DNA of 64,000 nt from assembly GCA_029027985.1 (NCBI GenBank), contig CP119076.1, forward strand, positions 4,885,956-4,949,955, given 5' to 3'. A model generated the notes under the pieces. It did no database searches and was not told where the DNA came from. It saw nothing but the letters and a program-made list of their open reading frames with translations. The position numbers and the translations under genes are program-made. The stretch comes from Klebsiella aerogenes. GTDB taxonomy: Bacteria > Pseudomonadota > Gammaproteobacteria > Enterobacterales > Enterobacteriaceae. This document shows, piece by piece, positions 21,546 to 33,324 of the stretch. Position 1 is the stretch's first letter; the number at the start of each line of letters is the position of its first letter.

Positions 21546-22478
21546 TTACCCCTGTTGACGCAAGAATTCGTCGATCTCTTTGCGCCACGGCACGGATGGC
21601 TGCGCCCCTTTACGGGTAACGGCAATCGCGGCGGCGGCATGGGCAAAACGAATGGCTTCCGACACCTCGCTACCTTCCAGCAGCGCCGTGACGAAAGCGC
21701 CGTTAAAGGTGTCGCCAGCGGCAATCGTATCGATGGCCTGAACTTTAAATCCAGGGATCCGGCGGCTTTCACCCTCATAGCTTAGCCACACGCCGCGGCT
21801 GCCGAGCGTAATCATGACGGTACCAATCCCTTTCGCATGAAGCGCGCTAGCGGCTTTCGCGGCATCGTCGTCGCTCTCAACGCGAATACCGGTCAGCTTT
21901 TCCGCTTCGGTTTCATTCGGGGTAATGACATCCACCAGCGCCAGTAGTTCGTCTGATAGCTCGCGCGCCGGTGCGGGGTTTAGCACCACGGTAGTCTGAT
22001 GCTGGTGCGCAATTTTCGCCGCAGCCATCACGCTCTCCAGCGGCGACTCCAGCTGCATTAACAATGCCTGCGCGCTGGCAATACGTTCTTTTTCCGCCTC
22101 GACTTGAGAGACGGATAACGCCGCATTAGCGCCGGCATGAATACCGATGACATTCTCACCTTCCGCATTCACGAAGATCAACGCCACGCCGGTTGATTCG
22201 CCAGCAACAGCGCGGACCGGCGCCACATCGATGTTATCGCTCGCCAACTGGCTGCGTACGCGCTCGCCGATATCATCATCGCCAGTACAGGCAATGAAGG
22301 CGATATCCGCGCCGCTACGCCCGGCGGCAACCGCCTGATTGGCGCCTTTGCCGCCGAAAGCCACCTGATAGTGGTTTCCAGTAACGGTTTCGCCCGGCGT
22401 CGGGAAGGATTCAAGGTTAAGAATGTGATCGGCATTGATGCTGCCAAGGACGACAAGTTTGCTTGCGGTTTTCATCAT
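21546..22478 (-). CDS. rbsK: Ribokinase
   Basis: 310 residues, PfkB family. It phosphorylates D-ribose to ribose 5-phosphate. N-terminal signature GGKGANQAVAAGRSG (about 43-57) and C-terminal signature DTIAAGDTFNGAF with the catalytic Asp (about residue 256). Two ATG codons stand in tandem at the start; GGGA lies at suitable distance from the first. It is separated from rbsB by a strong hairpin. Confidence 0.97.
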   Translation of the reverse strand: MMKTASKLVVLGSINADHILNLESFPTPGETVTGNHYQVAFGGKGANQAVAAGRSGADIAFIACTGDDDIGERVRSQLASDNIDVAPVRAVAGESTGVALIFVNAEGENVIGIHAGANAALSVSQVEAEKERIASAQALLMQLESPLESVMAAAKIAHQHQTTVVLNPAPARELSDELLALVDVITPNETEAEKLTGIRVESDDDAAKAASALHAKGIGTVMITLGSRGVWLSYEGESRRIPGFKVQAIDTIAAGDTFNGAFVTALLEGSEVSEAIRFAHAAAAIAVTRKGAQPSVPWRKEIDEFLRQQG

Positions 22479-22496
22479 CTTTGTTCCCGGGAAAGC

Positions 22497-22519
22497 GCGC
22501 CACCGGACTCCGGTGGCGC
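22497..22519. other. Intercistronic hairpin between rbsB and rbsK
   Basis: Perfect 10-bp arms GCGCCACCGG and CCGGTGGCGC around a 3-nt loop. On the minus strand it follows rbsB by about 59 bp, with no T run. It would stop 3' exonucleases and so favour rbsB mRNA over rbsK mRNA; this is inference from its position. Confidence 0.75.
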
Positions 22520-22577
22520 ATGCCCTGCTTTTCTTTTTTATGTTGTCCCTCGAATCGTTACCGATCCGAATCGCATG

Positions 22578-23468
22578 TTACTGCTTAATGACCAGTTTCA
22601 GCTCAACCGGATAGCTGGCATCCACTTTTTCGCCCTTCAGCACTTTATCGGCAGTCTCGACACCTTTAACGCCGATCTGCTCCGGCAACTGAGCGATAGT
22701 CGCTGCTAGTTTGCCACTATTTACCGCTTTTTCGCCATCCGGAGTGCCGTCAAATCCAACCACCATCACATCTGATTTGCCTGCAGTCTGCAGCGCACGC
22801 AGCGCGCCCAGCGCCATTTCGTCATTCTGCGCAAATACCGCCTGCACGTCCGGATGCGCCGTCAGCAGGTTCTGCATGACGTTCAGACCTTTGGTGCGGT
22901 CAAAGTCAGCCGGCTGGCTGGCCAGTACGTTGAATTTATGCGCTGCCACGGCCTGCTTAAAGCCTTCGCCGCGCTCACGCGCCGCGGACGTTCCAGCAAT
23001 CCCCTGCAGTTCAATGACTTTTGCGCTTTCACCGACTTTCTTCGCAATATAGTCGCCCGCCATTTTACCGCCCAGAACGTTATCGGAAGCGATGTGACTG
23101 ACCACATCGCCTTTAGCCGCCTGACGGTCAAGGGTGATTACCGGGATTTTCGCCTGATTCGCCATCTTCACGGCGTTGCCGACGGCATCGGAGTCGGTTG
23201 GGTTAATCAGCAGCAGCTTCGCGCCACGCACGGTTAAATCCTGAACGTTCGCCAGCTCTTTCGCCGGGTTGTTCTGGGAGTCCAGCACCACCAGGTTGTA
23301 GCCCAGCTTATCGGCTTCTTTTTGCGCGCCGTCTTTCAGAGAAACGAAGAACGGGTTGTTCAGGGTAGAGATAACCAGTGCGATGGTATCTTTCGCCATC
23401 GCGTTTGCGCTAACGGTCGCGCTTAGAGCAACAGCAGAGACCAGGGTCGCCAGTTTTTTCATATTCAT
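22578..23468 (-). CDS. rbsB: D-ribose-binding periplasmic protein
   Basis: 296 residues with a classic signal peptide ([20 protein letters not shown], cleavage after ANAMA). The mature part begins [17 protein letters not shown] periplasmic type I sugar-binding protein that feeds ribose to RbsAC; in E. coli it also signals to the Trg chemoreceptor. Position fourth in the operon with a downstream stabilising hairpin fits the need for excess binding protein. Confidence 0.98.
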   Translation of the reverse strand: MNMKKLATLVSAVALSATVSANAMAKDTIALVISTLNNPFFVSLKDGAQKEADKLGYNLVVLDSQNNPAKELANVQDLTVRGAKLLLINPTDSDAVGNAVKMANQAKIPVITLDRQAAKGDVVSHIASDNVLGGKMAGDYIAKKVGESAKVIELQGIAGTSAARERGEGFKQAVAAHKFNVLASQPADFDRTKGLNVMQNLLTAHPDVQAVFAQNDEMALGALRALQTAGKSDVMVVGFDGTPDGEKAVNSGKLAATIAQLPEQIGVKGVETADKVLKGEKVDASYPVELKLVIKQ

Positions 23469-23495
23469 AGTTAAGATGTCCTGTAGAGTTCTCAG

Positions 23496-24461
23496 TTACT
23501 GCTTTTTGTTATCTACCAGTACCGCCAGCAAAATAACCACCGCTTTGACGATCATCTGGTAATAGGAAGAAACGCCTAAAAGGTTCAAGCCATTGTTCAG
23601 GAAGCCGAGGATCAGCGCGCCAATCAGGGTGCCGACAATACGCCCTTTACCGCCAGCCAGGCTGGTGCCGCCGAGCACGACCGCCGCAATGGCGTCCAGC
23701 TCATAGCCCGTCCCCGCCGTCGGCTGCGCGGAGGAAAGACGCGCCACTTCGATAATACCGGCCAGCGAAGCCAGCATCCCGCACAAAGCGTAGACGATGA
23801 TTTTCACTTTATTCACGCTGATGCCGGAAAGACGCGTCGCCGCTTCATTACCGCCCAGCGCATAAATATAACGACCGAGGCGAGTATGGTGCAGCATGTA
23901 CCAGGCCGCCAGGAAGACAATCGCCATAATCCAGACTGGCGTCGGGATCCCCAAAGGACGCCCGATACCGAACCAACCGAAGAGATCGGCGTTATCGCTA
24001 AAGCCGGTATTGACCGGACTACCGTTGGTGTAAACCATCGTCACGCCGCGCAGCAGCAGCATCATCACCAGTGTGGCGATAAACGCCTGCACGCGACCTT
24101 TCGCGACGATGACCCCGGTGACCGCGCCAATAGCCGCCCCAAGCGCCAACGCAGCGGCAACGGCCACCAGCGCATTCACTTCGATACCGACGATTGATGC
24201 CGCGACGGCGCCGGTCAGCGCCAGCAGGGAACCCACGGACAGGTCGATCCCCGATGTCAGAATGACCAGCGTCATTCCTACCGCCATGATGGCGTTAACA
24301 GAAGTCTGCTGCAGGATATTGAACAGGTTATTGACGGTAAAAAAGTTGGGACTCATGGTCGAAACGATCGCGATCAGCACCAGCAGGGCGATCAGCGATT
24401 TTTGCTCCATCAGCCACGCTTTGGTGAAATAGCGGCGACCAGAAACAGCCTGGGTAGTCAT
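23496..24461 (-). CDS. rbsC: Ribose ABC transporter permease
   Basis: 321 residues, BPD_transp_2 family, about ten hydrophobic helices. The EAA-like loop is seen around RLSGISVNKVKIIVYALCG. It forms the inner-membrane channel of the ribose importer. It starts 5 bp after the rbsA stop. Confidence 0.97.
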   Translation of the reverse strand: MTTQAVSGRRYFTKAWLMEQKSLIALLVLIAIVSTMSPNFFTVNNLFNILQQTSVNAIMAVGMTLVILTSGIDLSVGSLLALTGAVAASIVGIEVNALVAVAAALALGAAIGAVTGVIVAKGRVQAFIATLVMMLLLRGVTMVYTNGSPVNTGFSDNADLFGWFGIGRPLGIPTPVWIMAIVFLAAWYMLHHTRLGRYIYALGGNEAATRLSGISVNKVKIIVYALCGMLASLAGIIEVARLSSAQPTAGTGYELDAIAAVVLGGTSLAGGKGRIVGTLIGALILGFLNNGLNLLGVSSYYQMIVKAVVILLAVLVDNKKQ

Positions 24462-24466
24462 CTTTT

Positions 24467-25972
24467 TTACTCCTGATTCACACGATTAAGCTTGCCCACA
24501 GCGGCAGCCATCAATACTTCCTGGGTGGCCTGCTCGCGTGTAAATTCACCGCCGAGATGCCCTTCATGCATCACCATGATGCGATCGCTCATGCCCAGCA
24601 CTTCCGGCATCTCCGAAGAAACGAGGATGATGCTCAGGCCGTCGGCTTTAAACTGGTTAATCAACTGGTAGATCTCTTTCTTCGCCCCAACGTCAACGCC
24701 ACGGGTCGGTTCATCCAGGATTAGCACCTTCGGTCGGGTCATCAGCCCACGGGCGATGGCGACCTTTTGCTGATTGCCACCGGACAGCAGGCCAATGGCC
24801 TGCTCCATTGACGGCGTTTTGACGTTGAACAAACGGATAAAATCGCTCACCGCTTGCTGTTCATCTTTATGTTTGAGACCGCCGCCTGCCCGGCTGAAGT
24901 AACGCAGCGCGGTCAACGACATGTTTTCTTTCACCGACATCCCCAGCACTAAGCCATCGCGCTTACGGTCTTCGGAGATATACACAATACCGTTCGCCAG
25001 ACCATCCTGCGGCGAGCGGGTCACCACTTCACGGCCATCGAGGGTGACGGAACCACTGCTGCGCGGCAACGCGCCGTACAACACTTTCATCAGTTCGGTA
25101 CGCCCGGCACCCATCAGCCCGGCGACGCCAAGGATTTCGCCCTGGCGCAGGGTAAAGGTGACGTTCTCAACACCCGGACCGCAGAGGTTATCGACCTTCA
25201 GGCGCACCGCGCCCGGCGCTTTATCAAGATGCGGGTACTGATCTTCCAGCTTACGGCCAACCATCATTTCGATCAGTCGGTCTTCATCCAGCGAAGCCAC
25301 TTCCCGCTCGGCAATAAACTGCCCGTCGCGGAAGACGGTCACATCGTCGCAAATCTCGAAGATCTCTTTCATGCGGTGGGAGATATAGACGATACCGCGC
25401 CCCTGCGATTTCAATTCGCGGATGACGCGGAACAGCGATTCAGTTTCGGTATCGGTTAGCGCATCGGTCGGTTCATCCATAATGATGACCTTCGATTCAA
25501 AGCTCAGCACTTTGGCGATTTCCACCATTTGCTGATCGCCAATCGACAAGTCGCCCACCAGCTTCTGGCTGTTAAAGCGTAAATTCAGCTTTACCAGCAG
25601 TTTGTCGGCTTCGGCATACATCTGTTTCCAGTCGATTTTGCCAAAACGGTTAACGAATTCGCGGCCGAGGAAAATGTTCTCTGCAATCGTCAATTGCGGG
25701 ATCAGGTTGAGTTCCTGGTGGATGATGCCGATACCCGCTTCCTGCGAGGATTTTGGGCCGTTAAAGGTGGTTTCTTTGCCTAACCACAGCAAAGAACCGG
25801 CGTCACGGGCATAGATGCCGGTCAGCACCTTCATCATGGTGGATTTGCCAGCGCCGTTTTCCCCCACCAGCGCCATCACCCGGCCAGCATAGACATTCAG
25901 CGCCGCGCCGGAGAGCGCTTTGACGCCAGGGAACGCTTTGTCGATCCCTTTCAGTTGCAATAAGGCTTCCAT
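24467..25972 (-). CDS. rbsA: Ribose ABC transporter ATP-binding protein
   Basis: 501 residues with two fused ABC domains. The first has Walker [13 protein letters not shown] (about 37-48) and signature LSIGDQQ; the second has signature [16 protein letters not shown] (about 395-410) and Walker [11 protein letters not shown]. The second Walker A is degenerate ([12 protein letters not shown]), as usual for this subfamily. It energises ribose uptake through RbsC. ATG lies 10 bp after the rbsD stop. Confidence 0.98.
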   Translation of the reverse strand: MEALLQLKGIDKAFPGVKALSGAALNVYAGRVMALVGENGAGKSTMMKVLTGIYARDAGSLLWLGKETTFNGPKSSQEAGIGIIHQELNLIPQLTIAENIFLGREFVNRFGKIDWKQMYAEADKLLVKLNLRFNSQKLVGDLSIGDQQMVEIAKVLSFESKVIIMDEPTDALTDTETESLFRVIRELKSQGRGIVYISHRMKEIFEICDDVTVFRDGQFIAEREVASLDEDRLIEMMVGRKLEDQYPHLDKAPGAVRLKVDNLCGPGVENVTFTLRQGEILGVAGLMGAGRTELMKVLYGALPRSSGSVTLDGREVVTRSPQDGLANGIVYISEDRKRDGLVLGMSVKENMSLTALRYFSRAGGGLKHKDEQQAVSDFIRLFNVKTPSMEQAIGLLSGGNQQKVAIARGLMTRPKVLILDEPTRGVDVGAKKEIYQLINQFKADGLSIILVSSEMPEVLGMSDRIMVMHEGHLGGEFTREQATQEVLMAAAVGKLNRVNQE

Positions 25973-25982
25973 GGCGGCGACC

Positions 25983-26402
25983 TCAAAAAGTCACGCCGGC
26001 ACAGAGAATGATATTCGCATACGGGGAACACTCCCCGCTGCGAATGACCGCCTGACTATCTGCGGTTTGTTTTTTGAACTGCTCATGACTGGTGTAACGA
26101 ATTTCAATCGTATTTCCCTGGTGCTGCTGCAGCTGCTCAAGATGATTGAGCAACGTCGCGTGGAGTTGCGGATTATGGGTTTTAATCTCTTCCGCGATGA
26201 CCGCCGCCTCAACCTGCATCTCCGTCGTTACCACCTCCAGAACCTGCATAAATGAAGGTACGCCCTGAGTCAGCGCCATATCAATGCGCGCGCTGCTGCG
26301 GGGAACCGGCAACCCGGCGTCGCAAACAACCAGCGTATCGGTATGACCGAGGCGGGAGATAACGGAAGAAATATCAGCGTTAAGTACGGTGCCTTTTTTC
26401 AT
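25983..26402 (-). CDS. rbsD: D-ribose pyranase
   Basis: 139 residues, same length as in E. coli. It interconverts beta-pyranose and furanose forms of ribose, supplying the furanose form to ribokinase. The conserved His of [17 protein letters not shown] (about residue 20) is present, and the C terminus [14 protein letters not shown] forms part of the active site. First gene of the rbs operon. Confidence 0.97.
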   Translation of the reverse strand: MKKGTVLNADISSVISRLGHTDTLVVCDAGLPVPRSSARIDMALTQGVPSFMQVLEVVTTEMQVEAAVIAEEIKTHNPQLHATLLNHLEQLQQHQGNTIEIRYTSHEQFKKQTADSQAVIRSGECSPYANIILCAGVTF

Positions 26403-26422
26403 TTTTTCTCTTTTGCTCCACT

Positions 26423-26438
26423 AGCGAAACGTTTCGCT
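26423..26438. promoter_or_regulatory. RbsR operator, proximal
   Basis: Perfect 16-bp palindrome AGCGAAACGTTTCGCT, a LacI/PurR-type site, 20 bp before rbsD. A weak -10 (AATACT on the minus strand, 26445-26450) lies just upstream. A TCACA half-site at about 26494-26498 would put CRP near -61.5 relative to that promoter, a class I spacing. The operator identity is secure; the promoter is inferred. Confidence 0.88.
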
Positions 26439-26502
26439 GACTTAAGTATTGTCAATCAGCGAACATAAAACCACCACCAGAAGAGAGAAATGTGATCGCC
26501 AT

Positions 26503-26514
26503 CGAAACGTTTCG
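26503..26514. promoter_or_regulatory. RbsR operator, distal
   Basis: CGAAACGTTTCG, a second copy of the RbsR core palindrome centred 78 bp from the first, beyond the CRP half-site. Two operators flanking the promoter could allow looping by a tetramer or co-occupancy. Confidence 0.65.
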
Positions 26515-26552
26515 CAAACCGCGCAGCAGAAAAGCATGCCTGAGCCCGAGAC

Positions 26553-26586
26553 AAAAAAAGCCCTTCTCAATGGAAGGGCTTTTTTG
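26553..26586 (-). terminator. kup terminator
   Basis: AAAAAAAGCCCTTC-TCAAT-GGAAGGGCTTTTTT: a G+C-rich stem flanked by A and T runs starting 3 bp after the kup stop. It could also work in the opposite direction. Confidence 0.92.
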
Positions 26587-26589
26587 ACA

Positions 26590-28458
26590 TCAGATTTCCA
26601 CCTGGGTGCCGAGCTCGATAACCCGGTTTGGCGGGATTTCAAACTGATCCGGCGCGCGCAGGGCATTACGCTGCAGCAGTAAATACAGTTTGCCGCGCAG
26701 ACGCAGATACCACGGACGTTTGCCGATAATCAGCGATTCGTGCGACATAAAGAACGATGTCTCCATCATTCGGCAGCTTAATCCTTCCAGGCCGCAACGG
26801 TGGAACACTTCTTCGACGTTCGGCGTTTCACGCCAGCCGTAGCTCGCCACCACTCGCCAGAATGACGGCGACAGTTGTTCAATCTGCACGCGGCGAACGT
26901 TATGCACATAAGGCGCATCTTCAGTACGCAAGGTCAGCAGAATCACACGTTCATGCAGCACCTTGTTGTGCTTCAGGTTATGCAGCAGAGCAAAAGGAAT
27001 CACGTTCAGGGCGCGGGACATATATACCGCGGTGCCTGGCACGCGCACCGGCGGTGATTTCTCCAGCGATGAGATCATCGCCTCCAGAGAATTACCGTGT
27101 TCATGCATCCGGCGTAGCAGACGGAAACGCTCGCTCTTCCAGGTGGTCATTACCGTAAACATCACCAGACCCAGTGATAACGGCAGCCAGCCGCCGGAAA
27201 CGATCTTATCGAGGTTTGCCGAGAACAGCGGAACATCAATACACAGGAAGGCCATCAGCATCAGGCCGACGAATAGCTTATTCCAGTGCCAGTTTTTCCG
27301 CGCCACGGTCGCGGAAAGAATAGAAGTCAGCACCATGGTGCCGGTTACCGCGATACCGTATGCCGCCGCCAGGTTGGAGGAGTGCTCAAAGCTGACGATA
27401 ACGATGACTACCGAGACGTACAGCAGCCAGTTGATGAATGGGATATAGATCTGCCCGGACTCCATTTCCGAGGTATGGATAATACGCATCGGCGACAGAT
27501 AGCCCAGACGCACGGCCTGGCGAGTCAACGAGAAGACCCCGGAGATAACGGCCTGCGAAGCGATAACCGTCGCCAGGGTGGCGATAATCAGCATCGGGAT
27601 CAGCGCCCATTCCGGCGCCAGCAGGAAGAACGGGTTTTTAATCGCTTCCGGATGCTTCAGCAACAGTGCGCCCTGGCCAAAATAGTTAAGCACCAATGAC
27701 GGCAGCACCACCGAGAACCACGCGACGCGAATCGGTAGTTTGCCGAAGTGGCCCATGTCGGCATACAGCGCCTCAACACCGGTAATCGATAGCACGACCG
27801 CGCCAAGCGCAATAAAGGAAACCGTTTTGTATTCCAGGAAGAAGTGCACTGCCCAATACGGGTTTAGCGCCTGCAGGACTTCCGGGTTAGCGAAGATGCT
27901 GCGCGCGCCAAGCACCGCCAACAGCAGGAACCAGATAAGCATAATCGGCGCGAACAGCTTGCCGACCATTCCGGTACCGTGTTTTTGAATGGCAAAGAGC
28001 AGAGTGAGAACAATAATTGAGATGGGGACAATCCAGGTATCCAGCTGCGGGGCTATAATTTCTAACCCCTCTATCGCCGACATCACCGAAATCGCCGGGG
28101 TAATCACCACTTCGCCATAGAAGAAGCTACCGCCAATCAGGCCAAGGATCACTAAGACAGAAGTCATTCTGGCCGAAGTGTTGCGCCCGGCCAGCGACAT
28201 CAACGTCAGGATCCCGCCCTCGCCAGCGTTATCCGCACGCATCACAAAAGTGATGTATTTGATTGAAACGGTAAATATAAGTAGCCAGAAAATCAGCGAC
28301 AGGAAACCAAAAACTGCATCACGTTCAACGCCAAAGCCAAACTGACCTGACAGACATTCACGAAGGGTATACAGTGGACTGGTACCAATATCGCCGTAAA
28401 CCACGCCGATTGCCGCCAGCGTTATCGCCGGCAACGATTGTTTATTATCAGTGCTCAT
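26590..28458 (-). CDS. kup: Low-affinity K+ uptake protein Kup (TrkD)
   Basis: 622 residues, the E. coli length. It has about 12 membrane helices in the first 440 residues (starting [19 protein letters not shown]) and a hydrophilic C-terminal cytoplasmic domain. It imports K+ (and Cs+) with protons across the inner membrane. Divergent from ravA over 217 bp; no operon partner. Confidence 0.97.
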   Translation of the reverse strand: MSTDNKQSLPAITLAAIGVVYGDIGTSPLYTLRECLSGQFGFGVERDAVFGFLSLIFWLLIFTVSIKYITFVMRADNAGEGGILTLMSLAGRNTSARMTSVLVILGLIGGSFFYGEVVITPAISVMSAIEGLEIIAPQLDTWIVPISIIVLTLLFAIQKHGTGMVGKLFAPIMLIWFLLLAVLGARSIFANPEVLQALNPYWAVHFFLEYKTVSFIALGAVVLSITGVEALYADMGHFGKLPIRVAWFSVVLPSLVLNYFGQGALLLKHPEAIKNPFFLLAPEWALIPMLIIATLATVIASQAVISGVFSLTRQAVRLGYLSPMRIIHTSEMESGQIYIPFINWLLYVSVVIVIVSFEHSSNLAAAYGIAVTGTMVLTSILSATVARKNWHWNKLFVGLMLMAFLCIDVPLFSANLDKIVSGGWLPLSLGLVMFTVMTTWKSERFRLLRRMHEHGNSLEAMISSLEKSPPVRVPGTAVYMSRALNVIPFALLHNLKHNKVLHERVILLTLRTEDAPYVHNVRRVQIEQLSPSFWRVVASYGWRETPNVEEVFHRCGLEGLSCRMMETSFFMSHESLIIGKRPWYLRLRGKLYLLLQRNALRAPDQFEIPPNRVIELGTQVEI

Positions 28459-28675
28459 AGACTAGTCTTTTCGTTTATAAAACAAATGTGTGCCTAGTCC
28501 CTTGGCCCACAAAAAGCGCACAGTATGCACGATTATTTGCTGAATCGTACCCCTAACTGACACCATATTAACCTGGCTCAAAGAAAATAAATCGATTCTT
28601 CAGGCTATTACCACCCCTAATCAAACATCTATACTCGACCCAATAACGACACACGAAAAAGCACGCAACTCTATT

Positions 28676-30175
28676 ATGGCTCAATCACATTTACTGGCAG
28701 AAAGAATTTCCCGGCTAAGCGCCGCGTTGGAAAAAGGACTCTTTGAGCGCAGTCACGCAATACGCCTGTGCCTACTTGCAGCGCTCAGCGGCGAAAGCGT
28801 ATTCCTGCTGGGGCCGCCAGGTATCGCCAAAAGCCTGATCGCCCGCCGCCTCAAATTCGCTTTCCAGCAAGCCCGCGCTTTTGAATACCTGATGACCCGC
28901 TTCTCCACCCCGGAGGAGGTTTTCGGCCCACTCTCAATTCAGGCATTAAAAGATGAAGGCCGCTATGAGCGTTTAACGGCGGGCTATCTGCCGGAAGCGG
29001 AAATCGTCTTCCTCGATGAAATCTGGAAAGCAGGCCCGGCGATCCTAAATACCCTGCTGACGGCAATCAACGAACGCCACTTCCGCAACGGCGCCTGCGA
29101 AGAGAAAATCCCGATGCGCCTGCTGGTGGCAGCCTCAAACGAACTACCAGAAGCGGACAGCAGCCTTGAAGCCCTGTATGACCGTATGCTGATCCGCCTG
29201 TGGCTGGATAAAGTGCAGGATAAAACCAACTTCCGTTCGATGCTGGTCAGTCAACAGGATGAAAACAGCAACCCTGTTCCCGAAAACCTGCAGATTAGCA
29301 CGGAAGAGTTCACTCAGTGGCAGCATGACATCGGCACCGTGAAACTGCCGGACAACGTCTTTGAGCTGGTTTTCCAACTGCGCCAGCAGTTAGATACCCT
29401 GCCTAACGCGCCTTACGTTTCCGATCGTCGTTGGAAAAAAGCCATCCGTCTGCTGCAGGCCAGCGCTTTCTTCAGCGGCCGCGACACTATTGCGCCTATC
29501 GACCTGATCCTGCTGAAAGATTGCCTGTGGCATAACATCGAAAGCATGAATCTGATGTCACAGCAGCTGGAAGCCCTGATGACCAGCCACGCCTGGGGAC
29601 AACAGACGATGCTGACCCGATTGGGAGCGATTATCCAACGCCGCATTCAAATCCAGCAGCAGCACAGCGATAAAACCGCTCTCAAAGTCACCCGCGTTGG
29701 CGGTATGTTCAGTCGTAAACCGCATTATGAATTGCCGGAAGGCGTTGAAGGCGAAACGCTGACACTGCTTCTCCAGCAGCCGTTGAAACTGCACGATCTC
29801 GACGTCATTCATATCGCCTTTGAGCGCGAAACGCTGGTTAACTGGCTGGAGAAAGGCGGCGAGATCCGCGGCAAACTTAATGGTATCGGCTTTGCGCAGC
29901 AGCTGACGATGGATGTCGATGCCAGCCAGCATTTGGTCGTGCGTGACGTCAGCCTGCAGGGTTCTCGCCTGTCGCTGCCCGGCAGCGAGTCGCAGGAAAA
30001 TATGCCTGCCGAAATTCGCCAACAGTTGGAAGCGCTGGATGACGAATGGCATCAACAACATAACCGCTTTAGCGAACAGCAAAAATGTCTGTTTATTCCC
30101 GGCGACTGGCTGGGGCGCATCGAAGCCAGCCTGCAAGACGTCGGCACCCAGATTAAACAGGCGCGTCAGTCATGA
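28676..30175 (+). CDS. ravA: RavA, MoxR-family AAA+ ATPase
   Basis: 499 residues (498 in E. coli). Walker [15 protein letters not shown] (about 44-57), Walker [13 protein letters not shown] (about 105-116), then the triple-helical LARA region and a beta-rich C-terminal discontinuous arm. In E. coli RavA forms hexamers that bind LdcI and, with ViaA, act on fumarate reductase and respiratory complexes. Its stop overlaps the viaA start (ATGA). Confidence 0.96.
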   Translation: MAQSHLLAERISRLSAALEKGLFERSHAIRLCLLAALSGESVFLLGPPGIAKSLIARRLKFAFQQARAFEYLMTRFSTPEEVFGPLSIQALKDEGRYERLTAGYLPEAEIVFLDEIWKAGPAILNTLLTAINERHFRNGACEEKIPMRLLVAASNELPEADSSLEALYDRMLIRLWLDKVQDKTNFRSMLVSQQDENSNPVPENLQISTEEFTQWQHDIGTVKLPDNVFELVFQLRQQLDTLPNAPYVSDRRWKKAIRLLQASAFFSGRDTIAPIDLILLKDCLWHNIESMNLMSQQLEALMTSHAWGQQTMLTRLGAIIQRRIQIQQQHSDKTALKVTRVGGMFSRKPHYELPEGVEGETLTLLLQQPLKLHDLDVIHIAFERETLVNWLEKGGEIRGKLNGIGFAQQLTMDVDASQHLVVRDVSLQGSRLSLPGSESQENMPAEIRQQLEALDDEWHQQHNRFSEQQKCLFIPGDWLGRIEASLQDVGTQIKQARQS

Positions 30176-31620
30176 CCCTCGACATGCTGAATGTCATGCT
30201 GGCGGTCAGCGAAGAAGGGATGATCGAGGAGATGCTGCTGGCGCTGCTGGCCTCTCCTCAGCTCGCAGTGTTCTTTGAAAAATTTCCGCGGTTGAAAAAT
30301 ATCATCGCCGCCGATATCCCGCGCTGGCGAGAAGCCGTTCGCGCGCGACTCAAGGAGACGCAGATCCCCCCCGAGCTGGACGCCGAAGTGCAAATTTATC
30401 AGCAGTCGCAATGCCTTTCGACTTCGCAATTTATCGTGCAGTTGCCGCAAATCCTCGGCAAGCTGCATAAATTGCAATCCCCCTTCGCCGCCCAGGCGCA
30501 GCAGCTGGTGGACGATAACGCCACCTTCACCCCCGCGCTGCATACCCTGTTCTTACAGCGCTGGCGTTTAAGTCTGGTAGTCCAGACCACCACCCTCAAT
30601 CAGCATCTATTAGACGATGAGCGCGATCAGTTGCTCAGCGAAGTGCAGGAGCGTATGACCCTCAGCGGGCAGCTTGAGCCAGTGCTGGTGGAAAACGACA
30701 ACGCTGCCGGTCGCCTGTGGGATATGAGCGCCGGCGAGCTAAAACGAGGTGATTATCAGTTGATCGTGCGCTATGGCGAATTCCTCAGCCAGCAGCCGGA
30801 ACTCATGCAGTTGGCCGAGCAGTTGGGACGTTCACGGGAAGCCAAGCTGGTACCGAAAAAAGATGCGCCAATGGAAGCCTTCCGCGCCATGGTTCGCGAA
30901 CCGGCAACGGTGCCGGAGCAGGTCGATGGGCTCCAGCAAAGCGACGATATTTTGCGGCTGTTGCCGCCAGAGCTGGCGACGCTTGGCATTACCGAACTGG
31001 AGTTCGAGTTCTACCGCAAGCTGGTGGAAAAGCAGTTGCTGACCTACCGGTTACACGGCGATGCCTGGCGCGAGAAAATTACCGAACGTCCGGTTACTCG
31101 CCAGGATTTTGATGAACAGCCGCGCGGACCGTTTATCGTCTGTGTGGATACATCAGGCTCGATGGGCGGATTCAACGAACAGTGCGCCAAAGCCTTTTGT
31201 CTGGCGCTGATGCGCGTCGCGCTGGCCGATAACCGCCGCTGCTACATCATGCTGTTTTCCAGCGAAGTGGTGCACTATGAGCTCACCGGGCCGCAGGGAC
31301 TGGAGCAGGCGATCCGTTTCTTAAGCCAGCGCTTTCGCGGCGGCACCGATCTGGCCAGCTGTTTTCGCGCCATCATTGAACGTCTGCAAAGCCCGCAATG
31401 GGTCGATGCCGATGCAGTGGTGATTTCCGATTTTATCGCCCAGCGACTGCCGGATGAGGTGGTCAATAAGGTGGGGGAACTGCAGCGCAAGCATCAGCAC
31501 CGTTTTCACGCAGTAGCGATGTCGGTTCACGGCAAACCCGGCATCATGCGCATCTTCGATCATATCTGGCGCTTTGATACCGGGTTACGTAGCCGCCTGC
31601 TGCGACGCTGGCGGCGTTAG
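30172..31620 (+). CDS. viaA: ViaA, VWA-domain partner of RavA
   Basis: 482 residues. The helical N-terminal half is followed by a von Willebrand A domain with the MIDAS motif DTSGSMGG (about 325-332) and further metal ligands at RGGTDL and VVISDF. It starts at the ATG in ATGA overlapping the ravA stop, so translation is coupled. Reported to stimulate RavA ATPase and bind lipids. Its stop is 3 bp from the convergent asnA stop. Confidence 0.96.
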   Translation: MTLDMLNVMLAVSEEGMIEEMLLALLASPQLAVFFEKFPRLKNIIAADIPRWREAVRARLKETQIPPELDAEVQIYQQSQCLSTSQFIVQLPQILGKLHKLQSPFAAQAQQLVDDNATFTPALHTLFLQRWRLSLVVQTTTLNQHLLDDERDQLLSEVQERMTLSGQLEPVLVENDNAAGRLWDMSAGELKRGDYQLIVRYGEFLSQQPELMQLAEQLGRSREAKLVPKKDAPMEAFRAMVREPATVPEQVDGLQQSDDILRLLPPELATLGITELEFEFYRKLVEKQLLTYRLHGDAWREKITERPVTRQDFDEQPRGPFIVCVDTSGSMGGFNEQCAKAFCLALMRVALADNRRCYIMLFSSEVVHYELTGPQGLEQAIRFLSQRFRGGTDLASCFRAIIERLQSPQWVDADAVVISDFIAQRLPDEVVNKVGELQRKHQHRFHAVAMSVHGKPGIMRIFDHIWRFDTGLRSRLLRRWRR

Positions 31621-31623
31621 TCC

Positions 31624-32616
31624 TTACAGCAGAGCAGCAACGCTTTCACGTACCTGCGTCGGCCATACGCCGCACTGAACCTGGCCGATATGGTCAAGCT
31701 GCAGCAGTAACATCGTTAAGCGTGACTGACCAATGCCGCCGCCGATAGTCTGCGGCATTTCACCACGCAGCAGCGCCTGGTGCCATTCAAGCTGCAGACG
31801 ATCTTCATCGCCGGTCACCGCCAGCTGGCGCTTCAGCGCCTCGGCATCGACACGGATCCCCATAGAAGAAAGCTCGAAAGCATCTTCCAGTACCGGGTTC
31901 CACACCAGGATATCGCCGTTCAGACCGGCAAAACCTTCCGCTGACTGAGTGCTCCAGTCATCATAATCCGGCGCACGGACATCGTGGCGCTTACCGTCAG
32001 ACAGTTTGCCGCCGATACCGATTAAGAATACGGCGCCGAGCTCTTTGGCGATTGCCCGCTCGCGACCTTTGGCGTCAAGATCCGGATAGCGGCTCAACAG
32101 CTCCTGGCTGTGAACAAAATGGATCTGTTCCGGCAGGAACGGCGTCAGGCCAAACTCTTTACTTACCGCCAGCTCGGTGGCTTTGATCCCGGCGTAGATC
32201 GCCTCAACGGTCGCTTTCAGCGTACCCGTATGACGTTCACCGTCGCCCATTACGCGTTCCCAGTCCCACTGGTCGACATAAACGGAGTGGATGGCGGTCA
32301 GTCGGTCTTCATCGGGGCGAAGAGCCTTCATGTGCGTGTACAGCCCTTCGCCCGCGCTGAAGTCGTGTTGTCCCAGGGTTTGACGTTTCCACTTCGCCAG
32401 TGAATGAACCACTTCGAATTGGGCGTCTGGCAGTGTTTTCACTTTCACCTGAACCGCTTTCTCGCAGCCAGACAAGTTATCCTGAGTCCCATCACCTACA
32501 CGGCTTAAGATCGGCGCCTGGACTTCAATCAGACCAAGCTTCTCTTCCAGCTGGCGGGAAAAGTGGGATTTAACGAAACTAATCTGGCGTTGTTTTGCGA
32601 TGTATGCGGTTTTCAT
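31624..32616 (-). CDS. asnA: Aspartate--ammonia ligase (asparagine synthetase A)
   Basis: 330 residues from [19 protein letters not shown], the E. coli length; the open frame continues 34 codons upstream but those are not family sequence. It makes asparagine from aspartate, ammonia and ATP, a class II aminoacyl-tRNA-synthetase-like fold ([16 protein letters not shown] near the end is the motif 3 region). Divergent from its activator asnC. Confidence 0.97.
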   Translation of the reverse strand: MKTAYIAKQRQISFVKSHFSRQLEEKLGLIEVQAPILSRVGDGTQDNLSGCEKAVQVKVKTLPDAQFEVVHSLAKWKRQTLGQHDFSAGEGLYTHMKALRPDEDRLTAIHSVYVDQWDWERVMGDGERHTGTLKATVEAIYAGIKATELAVSKEFGLTPFLPEQIHFVHSQELLSRYPDLDAKGRERAIAKELGAVFLIGIGGKLSDGKRHDVRAPDYDDWSTQSAEGFAGLNGDILVWNPVLEDAFELSSMGIRVDAEALKRQLAVTGDEDRLQLEWHQALLRGEMPQTIGGGIGQSRLTMLLLQLDHIGQVQCGVWPTQVRESVAALL

Positions 32617-32767
32617 TTTTATGACTCCTGCGTCCTGTTGACATTGATTAAGCAACAAAATGGGCATGCAATTCAATAATCCAACAATAAAAAGACGCAT
32701 TGAGTTTTGATTCATCAATTTAACGCGCTAAAATAATAAGAATCATCAAACATCATAAGAAAAAGCA

Positions 32768-33226
32768 ATGGAAAATTATCAGATCGACAATCTGGACCGC
32801 GGCATCCTCGACGCCTTAATGGCCAATGCGCGTACCGCCTATGCAGAATTAGCAAAACAGTTCGGCGTCAGCCCGGGGACCATTCACGTACGCGTAGAGA
32901 AGATGAAGCAGGCGGGCATTATTACCGGCGCGCGAATTGACGTGAGCCCAAAGCAGTTGGGTTATGACGTCGGCTGCTTCATCGGCATCATTCTTAAGAG
33001 CGCCAAAGACTATCCTTCCGCCCTCGCCCGCCTGGAAAGCCTGGAAGAGGTCACCGAGGCTTACTACACCACTGGCCACTACAGCATCTTTATTAAGGTT
33101 ATGTGCAAATCCATCGATGCCCTGCAGCAGGTACTTATCAACAAGATCCAAACAATCGATGAAATTCAGTCCACCGAAACCCTGATCGTGCTGCAGAACC
33201 CGATCATGCGTACCATTAAGCCCTGA
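32768..33226 (+). CDS. asnC: AsnC, Lrp/AsnC-family regulator
   Basis: 152 residues. Helix-turn-helix at about 20-45 (AYAELAKQFGVSPGTIHVRVEKM) and a C-terminal RAM ligand-binding domain. It activates asnA in the absence of asparagine and represses itself in E. coli. The 151 bp between it and asnA must hold both promoters. Confidence 0.96.
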   Translation: MENYQIDNLDRGILDALMANARTAYAELAKQFGVSPGTIHVRVEKMKQAGIITGARIDVSPKQLGYDVGCFIGIILKSAKDYPSALARLESLEEVTEAYYTTGHYSIFIKVMCKSIDALQQVLINKIQTIDEIQSTETLIVLQNPIMRTIKP

Positions 33227-33324
33227 TCGTTTTTTTTAATCCCACATTTTTCCACAGGTAGATCCCAGCTCGCTCACAGCGTACAATACGCCACTCAGAA
33301 TAGTTGAGCGGGCGATCGGCGAGC

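Noticed and set aside
32617..32718. 34-codon N-terminal extension of asnA
   Set aside because: The family protein begins [11 protein letters not shown]; the extension is intergenic DNA shared with the asnC promoter.
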